A stretch of 64,000 nt of DNA from Lautropia dentalis (GTDB lineage Bacteria > Pseudomonadota > Gammaproteobacteria > Burkholderiales > Burkholderiaceae_E), in contig NZ_RRUE01000001.1 of NCBI RefSeq assembly GCF_003892345.1, positions 713,008-777,007 on the forward strand, given 5' to 3'. Both the position numbers and the translations under genes were made by a program. Each line of letters starts with the position of its first letter. Positions within the stretch are counted from its first letter, which is position 1. The notes beneath the pieces are model-generated. The model searched no databases. It saw only the letters and a program-made list of their open reading frames with translations, and was not told where the DNA came from. Shown in pieces: positions 33,656 through 43,883 of the stretch.

Positions 33656-33976
33656 TCAGGACTTGCTGTCTGACTGCTGGAACAGGGCGTCGAGCTGCTG
33701 GCGGGCGGAAGCAGCGGCGGCATCGGCGCCGATGACGGGGGGCGGCGTGGTGATGCGCGTCTGCGTCATCGGGTATTCGTCGGCAATGCGGTCTTCCCAG
33801 AAGCTGGCCGGGTTGGGTGCGGCGAAGAAGCGCTTGGCCACCTCGGCCGGCAGACTGCGATAGCTGCGCAACAGGCCGTCCTGAAAGGCTATTTCCAGCG
33901 TTTGCCGGTTTTCGTCGTAGGCGGCAGAACGGAGGCTGTTGCTGTTCAGGGCACGGTGGGGCAGCGGATACTTCAT
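33656..33976 (-). CDS. KTSC-domain protein
   Basis: A 106-residue protein with a KTSC domain at residues 8-66: LNSNSLRSAAYDENRQTLEI, FQDGLLRSYRSLPAEVAKRF and SFWEDRIADEYP. KTSC proteins are small and widespread; some are linked to lysyl-tRNA synthetase fusions or RNA contexts, but no biochemical role is firmly established. The C-terminal 40 residues are Ala/Gln-rich. It is the first gene of a unit with nudC. Confidence 0.8.
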   Translation of the reverse strand: MKYPLPHRALNSNSLRSAAYDENRQTLEIAFQDGLLRSYRSLPAEVAKRFFAAPNPASFWEDRIADEYPMTQTRITTPPPVIGADAAAASARQQLDALFQQSDSKS

Positions 33977-34143
33977 GGGACGGGGCTTCCGGGCGGGGCT
34001 TCCTTTCGGGAAACCTTCATAATAGCGCCTCTGGCAGGTGTTGTCCCCCCTGAATCCATGGTGGGGCCTGGCCGAAGGGAAAACTTCCTTTGGGTGCGCA
34101 TGACAAATTCATGAACCGTTCCAGACGGGAGCGGAGGTCGAAG

Positions 34144-35718
34144 ATGAGTCTGGATGTGGCAGCAAGGTTCGCCGCGCTGCAGATGGTGCAGCCGCTGGAT
34201 GCGCAGGCACGGGCGCTGGTGCAGGGGCGCCGCTCGCTGGAAGACGAGCTGGCCGTGCTGCAGCAGAAGGCGGCCGATACGGCATCGTTCAATCCGCTGG
34301 CGTGGGTGGACTGGGCGCGGGCCCGGGGTGAGGCCCGGCAGCTGATGGACGATCTGCGACGCGATCCGGCCCGCATGCAGCACAAGCCGCTGCTGGGGGC
34401 GTGGATCAGCGTGAAGGATCTGTTCCAGCTCGAGGGGGCGCCCATGGCGGCTGGCACCCGGGCGCCATTGCCGGTGCTGCCACCGCAGGACAGTGCCGTG
34501 GTGCGCCGTCTGCGCGAGGCCGGGGCGCTGGTGTTTGCCAAGACGAACATGCACGAGATTGCGCTGGGCGCCACCGGCGAGAATCCGTGGACGGGCGATG
34601 TCTGCAACCCCTGGGATCCGGCCCGGCAGGCCGGCGGCTCATCGAGTGGTTCGGGTGTGGCCGTGGCGCTGCGGCTGGGGCATGCGTCCATCGGCAGCGA
34701 TACGGGCGGTTCGATCCGCATTCCGGCGGCGTTCTGTGGTGTGGTGGGGTTCAAGCCCACCGTCGGCAGCATTTCGCTGGAGGGGGCGCTGCCGCTGTCC
34801 TGGACCTGTGACCATGCCGGTCCGCTGACCCAGCATGTGCAGGATGCCGCGCTGCTGTACGCGGTGCTGTCCGGCCGCAGTGTGCGGCATGGGCGGGTGG
34901 CCCGAAGGCCGCGGCTGGCGGTGCCGTACCGGTGGCTCGCCGGGCGGCTGGACGAGGCGGTACATCACACCTTCCAGCGGGTGCTGGGCTGGCTGGGGGA
35001 GGTGGCGGATCTGGTGGCGCTGGAACCGCCCGACATGGATGTGCCGTGGCGCCATTATTCCTCCCTCGTGCGCGCCGAGGCGGCACGGGTGCATCATGCA
35101 GCACTGGCGGCCGGAGGGGATGGGTTTTCGGTGGGGGTTCTGGAACCGCTGCGGCTGGGCATGACCCTGCCGGCGCAGGAATACATTGCCGCGCTGCAGG
35201 CACGCCGGCAGTTCATGGCAGAACTGGATGCCGTGCTGGCCGGTGTGGATGGCATGGTGCTGCCCACCTCGGCCATCTTCCCGCCCCGGCGGGGCCAGAC
35301 GGAGGCCGAAACCCGCGGCGGCACGATGATGGTGCGGGAGGCCGTGCTGGGCCAGACGCTGCCGTTCTCGTTTGCCGGGGTGCCGGCCATCAGCCTGCCG
35401 ATGGGAACGATGCGCAGGGAGTGGGATCAGGCAGGAGAGCAGCCCCGTTCGGGAGAACTGCGTCTGGATGGCCTGCCGCAGCAGGGACAAGCGGGGGGAC
35501 TGCCAGGGCAGCAGGAAGGGCAGCAGGGACGGCCGGGAGAGCCGGAGCAGCCGGGAGAGGCGAGCGTGTCGGGGCAGCCGGTGCAGGATCATCCCACCCC
35601 GGCCAGACGGGGTGACATGCCGTTTGGCCTGCAGCTGGTGGGCCGCCGTGACGGCGACGCCGGCCTGCTCGCCCTGGCGCAGTGGCTGGAAGGCGTGCGG
35701 ACGCCGCACATCCTCTGA
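34144..35718 (+). CDS. Amidase-signature family hydrolase
   Basis: A 524-residue amidase. The Ser-cisSer-Lys triad is visible: Lys in SVKDLFQLEG, cis-Ser in GGSSSGSGVAVAL and nucleophile Ser in GSDTGGSIRIPAAFCG. The family resembles GatA, but with no gatB/gatC alongside it is more likely a stand-alone amidase. A Gln/Gly/Pro-rich insertion (residues about 426-490) lies just before the conserved C-terminal block MPFGLQLVG. ATG 34144 follows CGGAGG. It is divergent from the KTSC-nudC unit and convergent with adk. The substrate is unknown. Confidence 0.87.
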   Translation: MSLDVAARFAALQMVQPLDAQARALVQGRRSLEDELAVLQQKAADTASFNPLAWVDWARARGEARQLMDDLRRDPARMQHKPLLGAWISVKDLFQLEGAPMAAGTRAPLPVLPPQDSAVVRRLREAGALVFAKTNMHEIALGATGENPWTGDVCNPWDPARQAGGSSSGSGVAVALRLGHASIGSDTGGSIRIPAAFCGVVGFKPTVGSISLEGALPLSWTCDHAGPLTQHVQDAALLYAVLSGRSVRHGRVARRPRLAVPYRWLAGRLDEAVHHTFQRVLGWLGEVADLVALEPPDMDVPWRHYSSLVRAEAARVHHAALAAGGDGFSVGVLEPLRLGMTLPAQEYIAALQARRQFMAELDAVLAGVDGMVLPTSAIFPPRRGQTEAETRGGTMMVREAVLGQTLPFSFAGVPAISLPMGTMRREWDQAGEQPRSGELRLDGLPQQGQAGGLPGQQEGQQGRPGEPEQPGEASVSGQPVQDHPTPARRGDMPFGLQLVGRRDGDAGLLALAQWLEGVRTPHIL

Positions 35719-35721
35719 GGG

Positions 35722-36555
<834 letters not shown>

Positions 36556-36613
36556 TGTGTCGACAAGGCATATCGTGCAGGCACGGCCGGCGCCCAGATG
36601 TCAGCACGCCGTC

Positions 36614-37450
36614 TCAGCGCCCGGCCAGCCGGGCCCGCACGGCTTCCAGATCGGCCGGTGTGTCGACCCCGGCGGGTGGCGCCTCGTCGGTGTGCAGCAG
36701 CTTGATGCGATAGCCGTGATGGAGCACCCGCAGCTGTTCCAGGGCCTCGATCTGCTCCAGGGCACAGGGGGCCAGATGGGCGTAGCGGGTGAGAAAGCTG
36801 CTGCGGTAGGCGTACATGCCGATGTGGCGCAATGGCCGCGCCATGGCGAACGCCTGCCGGGTGGCGTCGCTGTCGGGCTGGGCGCCCCAGGCGAGCGGGC
36901 CGCGTGCCCAGGGCAGCGGGCTGCGCGAGAACAGCAGGGCACGGTCGTCGGCGTCGGCCACGACCTTGACCACGTTGGGATTGAGCCAGTCGGCCGCGCT
37001 CTGCACCGGATGCACGGCGGTGGCCATGGGGCAGTCGGGGTCGGCTGCCAGGGTGGTGGCCAGCGCATCGATGAGGGTGGGCGGGATTTCCGGTTCGTCG
37101 CCCTGCACGTTGACGACGACGGTGTCCTGCGCCAGTTCCATCAGCGTGATGGCCTCGGCCAGCCGTTCGGTGCCGGAGGCGTGGTCGGCCCGCGTCATGA
37201 TCACCTCGTGTCCGTGCAGCCGGGCTACGGCGGCCACTTCCTCGCTGTCGGTGGCAATGGCCACGCGGTCGGCCTTTGACCGGCGGGCCTGATTGGCCAC
37301 ACGGACCACCATCGGTACCCCGGCAATGTCGGCCAGCGGCTTGTTGGGCAGCCGGGTGGAGGCCAGACGGGCCGGAATCAGCACCACGAAGTGGGACGGT
37401 GTGGCGGTGTGCGTGGCGGGGGCATCGCCCGGGGTATGTGCTGCGCTCAT
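36614..37450 (-). CDS. kdsB: 3-deoxy-manno-octulosonate cytidylyltransferase
   Basis: KdsB activates Kdo as CMP-Kdo for lipopolysaccharide core synthesis. It has the nucleotidyltransferase motif [15 protein letters not shown] and the blocks [40 protein letters not shown] and [10 protein letters not shown]. The first 20 residues ([16 protein letters not shown]) are an extra low-complexity N-terminus. The start overlaps the stop of the Trm112-like gene by four bases, so lpxK, the Trm112-like gene and kdsB form one run. Length is 278 residues, slightly above the usual 250-265. Confidence 0.95.
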   Translation of the reverse strand: MSAAHTPGDAPATHTATPSHFVVLIPARLASTRLPNKPLADIAGVPMVVRVANQARRSKADRVAIATDSEEVAAVARLHGHEVIMTRADHASGTERLAEAITLMELAQDTVVVNVQGDEPEIPPTLIDALATTLAADPDCPMATAVHPVQSAADWLNPNVVKVVADADDRALLFSRSPLPWARGPLAWGAQPDSDATRQAFAMARPLRHIGMYAYRSSFLTRYAHLAPCALEQIEALEQLRVLHHGYRIKLLHTDEAPPAGVDTPADLEAVRARLAGR

Positions 37451-37641
37451 GGTGCGCTGGAAGGCTGGGTTGCCGGGGGCGCACCGTCCAGCCGGGTGGC
37501 CTCTTCTTCGATCATCACCGGCACGCCATCACGGATGGGGAAGGCGAGGTGATCGGCCTTGCAGGTGAGGGTCTGGGCCTGGCGGTCATAGTCGAGCGAA
37601 CCCTTGCACAGCGGGCAGACGAGAATGTCGAGGGGCATCAT
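37447..37641 (-). CDS. Trm112-like / UPF0434 small protein
   Basis: A 64-residue protein beginning [16 protein letters not shown], with [24 protein letters not shown], the standard UPF0434 (YcaR) pattern. It is found between lpxK and kdsB in many proteobacteria. Only three of the cysteines that make a zinc ribbon in Trm112 proteins are present (CPLC and TCK). The function of the bacterial protein is not settled. ATG 37641 (followed by a second ATG) is preceded by CAGGGAA. Confidence 0.88.
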   Translation of the reverse strand: MMPLDILVCPLCKGSLDYDRQAQTLTCKADHLAFPIRDGVPVMIEEEATRLDGAPPATQPSSAP

Positions 37642-37817
37642 GGTGGTCGGTTCCCTGAAAGAGTCCGGAGCGGGGCACGCATGGATGGGCGGTTCCGGTG
37701 GTATCCGGCGTATCCGCTCCGATGGTATCCGGTGTGCCCGCTCCGGTGGTGTCCGGTGCGTCTCTGGGCGTTTGGCCGTGCGGCTGTGTGCCACGGCCGG
37801 CATGGCAAATGGTTTGC

Positions 37818-39266
37818 TCAGCTGGAACGGGATGTGCCGGCGGCAGCCGGTGCAGCGGCGCCCAGCCTCGGGAGCAGCCATTCTAGCAGTGCGGGCTCCG
37901 GCACGGCCTCGATATCGAGCACCCAGCAGCGCTGCTTCAGCACATCCGGAAAATCCTGGCATTTCACGGCGTCCTTGGCCGTCATGATGAGGGTGGCCTC
38001 GGGCAGGCTGGCCAGCCATTCGGGGGAGATGCGGGCGTGATCGGGCAGCGGATACTTCGTGATGTCCAGCCCCAGCTTGCGCAGGCTGCCAAAGAAACGC
38101 TCGGGGCGCGAGATGCCGGCCACGGCCGCCAGTGTCTGCCCCTGGTGACGGGCCACGAAGGTTTCCGGGGTTTCGGGGGTGCTGGACGGATTCTGCCCGA
38201 GCGGGTGGATGCTGCCGGTTTCGGTGCGCACACCAAAGGCACGAGGAGGCCGGGCCGGCGGCGTGCTGCGGGCGCGACCGGCCGCCGGGGTGGTCATCGA
38301 GGCCGCCGTGCTGCGTGTTGGCGGTTTGCGGTGGGCGCAGCCGCCGGTCGAAACCGGTGAGCCTGCCATCGGCCCCCAGGCGGGGATGCTGGTGGATGGT
38401 GCGGCGGGGGCGGATGCCGATGCAGGTGTGGATGCCTGTGCAGACACCTGCGTGGGCGCGGATGATGGTGTCGGGGCCATTGCCGGGCCGGAAGCCACGG
38501 TTGACGCTGGGTTCGAACCTGAAACCGACGCGCCTTCCGTGCCCACCTCATCCCGGTCATGCCCGTCATCTCTGGCCAGCAGACCCCGTGCCTTCAGATC
38601 GGCGCGGGCGGCCGGCATCAGTGCCTCGGGCAGCAGCAGGGCGTCCACGGTGTTCAGGCGCTCGATGGGTTCGCGCAGCGGGCCGGCCGGCAGGCAGTGG
38701 CCGTTGCCCAGGCCCATCGGGTGCATCATCACCAGTTCCAGCGTGCGGGGCAGGGCGGCGTGTTGCAGGCCATCGTCGGAAATCACCACGTCCAGCCCGG
38801 GGTGGGTACTGCACAACAGGTCCAGCGCTTCCCGGCGACGGCTGCCCACGGCAACCGGCAGCCCCGTCTGTGCCAGCAGCAGGGCTTCGTCGCCGGCTTC
38901 ATCCGGGGGAGTGCGTGCATCGATCAGGCGGGGCACCCGGTTGCCGCGGGCGCGGTAGCCGCGGGCCAGCAGGCCCACCTTCAGCCCCTGCGCGGTCAGC
39001 AGCCGGGCCAGTGCGATGACCATGGGTGTCTTGCCCGAACCGCCCACCACCAGGTTGCCCACCACGATCACGGCCGGGCGGGCGCTGCCGGGCAGGCGTT
39101 CCACCTTCAGGGCCCGGCGCCGGGCCTCCCGGTCCACCAGCTTCGAGAGCTGGTTCAGGATGGGCCAGGCCAGACGGTAGATGCGCTTCTGCCAGCCTCG
39201 CGGGTAGCCGAACCAGACGGCTAGCAGCCAAGTCTCGACACGTTGGCGCAGGGCTTCGGATTTCAC
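37818..39266 (-). CDS. lpxK: Tetraacyldisaccharide 4'-kinase with a 135-residue insertion
   Basis: LpxK phosphorylates the 4' position of the lipid A precursor at the inner membrane. The Walker A motif GGSGKTP is at 75-81; [11 protein letters not shown] and [14 protein letters not shown] are family blocks. Residues about 232-368 are an Ala/Pro/Ser/Thr-rich insertion ([18 protein letters not shown]) in the C-terminal domain; the sequence then returns to [18 protein letters not shown]. The total is 482 residues, against roughly 330 in E. coli. The frame is intact throughout, so this is an insertion and not a fusion. A terminator upstream separates it from exbBD. Confidence 0.92.
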   Translation of the reverse strand: MKSEALRQRVETWLLAVWFGYPRGWQKRIYRLAWPILNQLSKLVDREARRRALKVERLPGSARPAVIVVGNLVVGGSGKTPMVIALARLLTAQGLKVGLLARGYRARGNRVPRLIDARTPPDEAGDEALLLAQTGLPVAVGSRRREALDLLCSTHPGLDVVISDDGLQHAALPRTLELVMMHPMGLGNGHCLPAGPLREPIERLNTVDALLLPEALMPAARADLKARGLLARDDGHDRDEVGTEGASVSGSNPASTVASGPAMAPTPSSAPTQVSAQASTPASASAPAAPSTSIPAWGPMAGSPVSTGGCAHRKPPTRSTAASMTTPAAGRARSTPPARPPRAFGVRTETGSIHPLGQNPSSTPETPETFVARHQGQTLAAVAGISRPERFFGSLRKLGLDITKYPLPDHARISPEWLASLPEATLIMTAKDAVKCQDFPDVLKQRCWVLDIEAVPEPALLEWLLPRLGAAAPAAAGTSRSS

Positions 39267-39325
39267 ACAGGGGCTCCTTCAGGGCAGAGAGGGAACAGGT
39301 ACAGGGGTACCCACCTGCACTCATG

Positions 39326-39350
39326 AAAAAAGGCGCCCCGAAGGACGCCC
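39326..39350 (-). terminator. Intrinsic terminator after exbD
   Basis: Read on the minus strand, GGCGTCC pairs with GGGCGCC (one G-T wobble) around TTCG and is followed by six Ts. Confidence 0.75.
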
Positions 39351-39366
39351 CTGAAGTATAGGAGGA

Positions 39367-39420
39367 ACCGTCGTTGCCCGTCCTGCAGACGGTACCGTCG
39401 TCGCCCGTCGTGCAGGTGGC
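39367..39420. repeat. Two tandem 27-bp repeats
   Basis: ACCGTCGTTGCCCGTCCTG and ACCGTCGTCGCCCGTCGTG begin adjacent units at 39367 and 39394. They lie between exbD and its terminator. Confidence 0.65.
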
Positions 39421-39431
39421 AGGGTGAGCGC

Positions 39432-39854
39432 TCAGTCTGGCTGGCGGGTCTTCGTGGCAAAGCTCACGCGGGCCAGGCCGGCGATGCGGGCGCTTTCCAT
39501 CACGTTGACCACCGACTGGTGCGAGGCGGACGCATCGGCATGGATCACTACGATCGGGTTCTGCCGGTCGCCGGCGGCCCGGGTCAGGATGCCGGCCAGC
39601 GTGTCCGGATCGGCGTGACCGACGGTCTCGCTGTCCACCCGGTACTGGCCATCGGCCGTGACGGCCACCAGAATCTGCACCGGCGCTTCCGGCGATGCCT
39701 TGCCGGCGGCCGAGGGCAGGTCCACCGCCAGCTCACGGTAGCGGTTGTAGGTGGTGGTGACCATCAGGAAGATGAGGATCACCAGCAGCAGATCGATCAG
39801 CGGAATGAAGTTGATTTCCGGCTCGTCGCGCCGGAGCGAACGACGGAAGTTCAA
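39432..39854 (-). CDS. exbD: ExbD/TolR-family protein
   Basis: A 140-residue inner-membrane protein with one N-terminal transmembrane helix (INFIPLIDLLLVILIFLMV) carrying the Asp of the proton path, then a periplasmic domain. It works with ExbB to energise TonB, or as TolR. ATG 39854 overlaps the exbB stop (ATGA). The pair upstream of lpxK is standard for Burkholderiales, where it is usually called ExbD; TolR function cannot be excluded. Confidence 0.9.
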   Translation of the reverse strand: MNFRRSLRRDEPEINFIPLIDLLLVILIFLMVTTTYNRYRELAVDLPSAAGKASPEAPVQILVAVTADGQYRVDSETVGHADPDTLAGILTRAAGDRQNPIVVIHADASASHQSVVNVMESARIAGLARVSFATKTRQPD

Positions 39855-40462
39855 TGCCGGCCTCCAATACCCTTGATCACATCCACCAGGCGCAGCGACT
39901 GCTGCTCCATTTCCATCAGAAAATCATCCACGCGGCTGCGAAAGCCGCGGTACGCCACCAGGGCCGGAATGGCCACGCCAATACCGAAGGCGGTGTTGTA
40001 GAGTGCAATCGAGATGCCGTGGGCCAGCTGGGTGGGATCGTTGCCGGCGGCATTCTGCGAGCCGAAGATCTCGATCATGCCGATCACGGTACCAAAGAGG
40101 CCCAGCAGCGGGGCGACGGTGGCCAGTGTGCCCAGCGTGGGCAGGAAGCGCTCCAGGTCGTGGGCCACGGCGCGGCCGCTTTCTTCCATCGCGTCCTTGA
40201 TCATCTCGCGCGATTCGAATTCGTGGCGCAGGCCGGCTGCCAGCACGCGGCCCAGCGGAGAGGAGCGCTCGACCCGGCCGACCATCTCGGCGTTGAGCTG
40301 CCGGTTGCGGTGCAGCGTCACCACTTCCTCGAGCATGCCCGGGGGGAGAATCTTGCGGCGTTGCAGGGTGATCGAACGTTCGATGATCAGGGCGACCGTG
40401 ATGATCGAGGCAAGGATCAGAAACCAGATGGGCCAGCCAGCGGCCGAGATGATGGAGAACAA
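39851..40462 (-). CDS. exbB: ExbB/TolQ-family proton channel protein, TTG start
   Basis: A MotA/TolQ/ExbB-family protein of 203 residues with three transmembrane helices: residues 8-30, and two in the conserved ATVAPLLGLFGTVIGMIEIF and LYNTAFGIGVAIPALVAYRG regions. No ATG lies in the right place. TTG at 40462, nine bases after GGAG, gives the normal start FSIISAAGWPIWFL. Longer in-frame starts add an unrelated basic segment. It is the first gene of exbBD. Confidence 0.88.
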   Translation of the reverse strand: MFSIISAAGWPIWFLILASIITVALIIERSITLQRRKILPPGMLEEVVTLHRNRQLNAEMVGRVERSSPLGRVLAAGLRHEFESREMIKDAMEESGRAVAHDLERFLPTLGTLATVAPLLGLFGTVIGMIEIFGSQNAAGNDPTQLAHGISIALYNTAFGIGVAIPALVAYRGFRSRVDDFLMEMEQQSLRLVDVIKGIGGRH

Positions 40463-40781
40463 GGGAACACACTCCGGAAGATGGAACTTTCGCGGGACGC
40501 GAACGCTCCGGATTGTCGGTTTTTTTGACCGCAATCGGCAAGTGTGGCACGGTGAGCGTGGTCTGCGTGACAAACCCTGTCTGACACGACTGCCTTGTGT
40601 GACACGGCATGCGTAATTATGCGAGGTGTTGCCGGCTCCCTGCGGGCGTGGCGTTCGCGGGTCACAGGAAAAAAGCTATATCATTCAAGGGATTGTGTGA
40701 CGGTCAGATGGTCTGGACTGGTACTTTTCGCAGGCTGGGCTGTCCGTGCCGTCGTTCCGCTTCGGGCAGGTTCCCGTGCCG
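40463..40781. promoter_or_regulatory. Divergent exbB/xseA control region
   Basis: No gene supported. Three TGACA-containing segments occur at about 40566-40605 (GCGTGACAAACCC, GTCTGACACGACTGCC, TGTGTGACACGGCAT), spaced 17-19 bp apart. They could be a regulator site. TAATTAT at 40614-40620 is a possible -10 without a good -35. Confidence 0.35.
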
Positions 40782-42209
40782 ATGAAACAACAGGAAAGCG
40801 TTTTTACAGCTGGTTCGAAGGCGTTTACGGCCGAACAGGCCCTGACGGTCGGCCAGCTCAACCGGATGGCTGGTCGTGTACTGCAGGACACGTTCGGGGT
40901 GGTGAAGGTGGTGGGCGAGCTGTCCAACTTCACGCGGGCCGCCAGCGGGCACTGGTATTTCACCCTCAAGGACGCGGGCGCGGCGGTGCGTGCGGTCATG
41001 TTCCGTTCGGCTGCTGCCCGGGTGGACTTCCGCCCGCGCGAGGGCGACCAGGTGGAGGTGCTGGCCCGTGTGTCGCTCTACGAGGCACGGGGTGACTTCC
41101 AGCTGGGGGTCGAGCGCATGCAGCTGGCCGGCGCTGGCGATGTCTGGCAGCGCTTTGCCCGGCTCAAGGCCCTGCTGCAGGCCGAGGGGCTGTTCGATGC
41201 GGGTCGCAAGCAGCTGCTGCCGCCCGACATCCACACCGTGGGCATCGTCAGTTCGCTGAAGGCCGCGGCCCTGCAGGATGTGCTGACCACGCTGCGCCGG
41301 CGGGCACCCCAGCTGCGCGTCATCATCTACCCGGCTGCCGTGCAGGGGCAGCAGGCACCGGCCGAGCTGATTGCCGCCATCGGGGCGGCCGAATCCCGGC
41401 AGGAGTGCGACGTGCTGCTGGTGGTGCGGGGCGGCGGATCGTTCGAAGATCTGGACGCTTTCAACCATGAAGGGCTGGTGCGCCGGCTGGCTGGTTGCAG
41501 TCTGCCGGTGGTGAGCGGGGTAGGGCATGAATCCGATTTCACGCTCACCGATTTCGTGGCCGACGTGCGGGCACCCACTCCGACCGCGGCGGCCGAGCTG
41601 GTCAGCCCCGATCGCCGGCAGGCCCTGCAGCAACTGGCGCATCGGGGGCACCGTCTGGCCGCGGGCATGCAGCACCAGCTCGAACGGCTGGCCCAGCGGC
41701 TTGATATGGCCGAGCGCCTGCTGCGTTCGCCCGGGCAGCAGCTGCAGGTCCGCCACCAGCGGCTGGCGCAGCTGGCCGGACGGCTGTCGCAGGCCATGAC
41801 GTGCCGGCTGCCATCACCGCAGCAGCGCCTCGAACGGCAGACCGAGCGCCTGCAGCGCAGCATGACGACCTGTCTGGCAGACAGCCGGAACCGGCTGCAG
41901 CGGGGCGAGACCCTGCTGCGCGCACCGCAGACCGGACCTGCCGCCTTTCGCCTGCAGCGTGCCGAAGAACGGCTGGCGCAGGCCTCCGGCCTGAACTGGC
42001 AGCGTGCCGCGCAGCGGCTGGACCGGGCCGAGACGAGTCTGGGTCTGATCAGCCCGCTGGCCGTGCTGGGGCGGGGCTACGCCATCGTGCGCGACGAAAA
42101 TGGGCGGTTGCTGGCCTCGGCTGCCGACGCAGCCACCGGCCAGCCGCTGGACGTGCAGCTCAGGGATGGCCGGCTGGCCGTGACGGTCGATGCCGTGCGG
42201 CCTGCGTGA
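40782..42209 (+). CDS. xseA: Exodeoxyribonuclease VII large subunit
   Basis: XseA is the catalytic subunit of the single-strand exonuclease VII, which works in mismatch and other DNA repair. An OB fold (residues about 15-110: VVKVVGELSNFTRAASGHWYF) precedes the nuclease domain with LLVVRGGGSFEDLDAFN and VGHESDFTLTDFVADVRAPTPTAAAE. A long coiled-coil region with repeated LERLAQRL/LQRAEERL units follows, and the C-terminal block ends PLAVLGRGYAIV. ATG 40782 is chosen; GTG 40746 is possible. Length is 475 residues. Confidence 0.94.
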   Translation: MKQQESVFTAGSKAFTAEQALTVGQLNRMAGRVLQDTFGVVKVVGELSNFTRAASGHWYFTLKDAGAAVRAVMFRSAAARVDFRPREGDQVEVLARVSLYEARGDFQLGVERMQLAGAGDVWQRFARLKALLQAEGLFDAGRKQLLPPDIHTVGIVSSLKAAALQDVLTTLRRRAPQLRVIIYPAAVQGQQAPAELIAAIGAAESRQECDVLLVVRGGGSFEDLDAFNHEGLVRRLAGCSLPVVSGVGHESDFTLTDFVADVRAPTPTAAAELVSPDRRQALQQLAHRGHRLAAGMQHQLERLAQRLDMAERLLRSPGQQLQVRHQRLAQLAGRLSQAMTCRLPSPQQRLERQTERLQRSMTTCLADSRNRLQRGETLLRAPQTGPAAFRLQRAEERLAQASGLNWQRAAQRLDRAETSLGLISPLAVLGRGYAIVRDENGRLLASAADAATGQPLDVQLRDGRLAVTVDAVRPA

Positions 42210-42425
42210 CACCGTTTATAACGGTGTGCCGGGTTGAACTGTGGGAACATGCGTCCATCTGCCGGTTATTGTGATTTTTGCCACAGGGCAATACCGCCTG
42301 TCGTGCCACACTGACCGGCTGTCTGCCGGTTGCGTCGGGCAACGGGCAGTCCGGGCGGTCTGTGCCGTACCGCCTTCCTTATCTTCCGGCAGCTGCGCTG
42401 CCCTTCATTTCAGAGGAACACCCGC

Positions 42426-42668
42426 ATGGCTCTCATCCAGATGTTCATCGTTGGCCTGATCATCGGCCTGCTCGCCCGCGCCATCATGCCCGGTACCCAG
42501 AAGCTGGGCTGGATCATGACGGCCATTCTCGGTATCGTCGGCTCGGCCGTGGCCAACTTCGTGGGCGGTGCCATGCACTTCTATCAGCCGGGCGAAACCG
42601 CCGGCTGGATCGCCTCGGTCATCGGCGCCATCGTGGTGCTGGCGGTGTACGGCAAGATCAAGAGCTGA
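42426..42668 (+). CDS. GlsB/YeaQ/YmgE-family small membrane protein
   Basis: An 80-residue protein with three hydrophobic helices (3-20, 28-48, 58-76) and the family pattern GLIIGLLARAIMPG...GWIMTAILGIVGSAV...GWIASVIGAIVVLAVYGK. Family members are stress-inducible inner-membrane proteins of unknown mechanism, sometimes called transglycosylase-associated. ATG 42426 follows GAGGAAC at good spacing. It sits alone, convergent with the DUF192 gene. Confidence 0.88.
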   Translation: MALIQMFIVGLIIGLLARAIMPGTQKLGWIMTAILGIVGSAVANFVGGAMHFYQPGETAGWIASVIGAIVVLAVYGKIKS

Positions 42669-42679
42669 GGCGCTGCCCT

Positions 42680-42710
42680 GAGCGTGTCATGCAGGCTGCC
42701 TTCATGACAC
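42680..42710. repeat. Inverted repeat of the intergenic octamer between convergent genes
   Basis: GCGTGTCATG (42680-42689) and CATGACACGC (42701-42710) are perfect ten-base arms around an 11-base loop, with no T tract. It may act as a bidirectional terminator or carry the dispersed GTGTCATG motif. Confidence 0.75.
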
Positions 42711-42714
42711 GCGA

Positions 42715-43227
42715 CTATTCCGCTGTCCCTTCGATCACGTCGCCAATCCCCACCCCGTGCCTGTCGAACCAGCCCTGGTTCATCTCCAGCGCACGGAATA
42801 CCGGCCCCGGCGGGCAATGGCTGTATTCATCCCGGGGCTGCATGTCGGCCAGGCTGATGATCCGCCCCCTGTCGTCCAGAAACGCCAGCGACAGCGGGAT
42901 CAGCGTGTTCTTCATCCAGAAACAGTAAAGCGCGGGCTGCTCGAACACGAACAGCATGCCGTGATCGGCCGGCATGTCCGTGCGGTACATCAGCCCCTGC
43001 TCCCGCTGGGCATCGGTGCTGGCCACCTCGGCCTCGATGGCGTGCCCGCGCACCTTCAGGGTCCGGACGGGAAGGGCGTTTTCGTCCTGCTGGCGGTTTT
43101 TGTCTGGCTGCCCGGTGGTATTCGCCTGATTGCTGGAGCCTGCCTGATCACTGGCATGTGCGCAGACACCCAGCGGTGCAATGGCAATGGCAAGGGCGAC
43201 GGGCAGAAGGCGAGCGTGCAGGGACAT
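42715..43227 (-). CDS. DUF192 exported protein
   Basis: A 170-residue protein with a signal peptide (LLPVALAIAIAPLGVCAHA), a polar Gln/Asn-rich linker and a DUF192 domain: EVASTDAQREQGLMYR, GMLFVFEQPALYCFWMKNTLIPLSLAFLD and ALEMNQGWFDRHGVGIGD. Related haloarchaeal and cyanobacterial structures exist, but the molecular role is unknown. The location is periplasmic by the signal peptide. Confidence 0.87.
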   Translation of the reverse strand: MSLHARLLPVALAIAIAPLGVCAHASDQAGSSNQANTTGQPDKNRQQDENALPVRTLKVRGHAIEAEVASTDAQREQGLMYRTDMPADHGMLFVFEQPALYCFWMKNTLIPLSLAFLDDRGRIISLADMQPRDEYSHCPPGPVFRALEMNQGWFDRHGVGIGDVIEGTAE

Positions 43228-43883
43228 GGTGGCGAACAGACGCTAGGATCACGGGAGATGGCGTGCATTGTAGGTAACTTCATGCGTGCCGTGTGCCTGG
43301 GCCGCGTGTCCGGTGTCACGGGCGGGGTGTCGTGGATCCCAGCCAGACGGCTGTGATGTGGGGCAGGTTGTGTACTGTCCGGTAACGGCTGAAGGGCGTC
43401 CCCGGATACGGTGAGCTTCCCGTGTATGTGCGGCCCCGTGGGTGACGGACCCTATGCAGGTGCCGGCATGTGCGGACGCAAACTGCAGGTCGCACGGTGG
43501 TCTGGTCGACCCTTCCGGCGGGGCGTCCCATCGGTACTTACCCTGACACGGCCCATTTCGGCCGTCTGCGGGCGGATTGGCCCGCCCGGGCGCTGGCATA
43601 ATCCCCACTTCCACGGGGGCCTTTCGCCCGGGGGATGCGGTACCTGCGTCCGGTGCCGGGCTGCTGCCCTGCCGGCCGGCGGGTGGTTCCTCCAGGCGGA
43701 CGGTTCGTTCGGGGCAGGGGGCGTGCGGCTTCCTGCCGGCACCGGTGCAGACGAGTGTCTGCGGCTCCGGCGCCATCCGCCCCCAGCCGTTTCACCCGGC
43801 CGGGGTTTCCGGCCCGGCTGGTTGCGGCCCGACAGGGCCGTGCCGGTCGCTGGCATCCCGGTCCACCCACACAGGTTCTCGCC
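43228..43883. other. Intergenic region upstream of icd
   Basis: 656 bp without a convincing gene. TGGCATAAT at 43594-43602 is an extended -10 (TGN before CATAAT) and would give an icd leader of roughly 275 bases. The leader is very GC-rich and can fold into many hairpins. No known riboswitch class was recognised. Confidence 0.4.

Noticed and set aside
43603-43883. Riboswitch in the icd leader
   Set aside because: Many hairpins can be drawn in such GC-rich RNA, but no conserved core of a known class was recognised.
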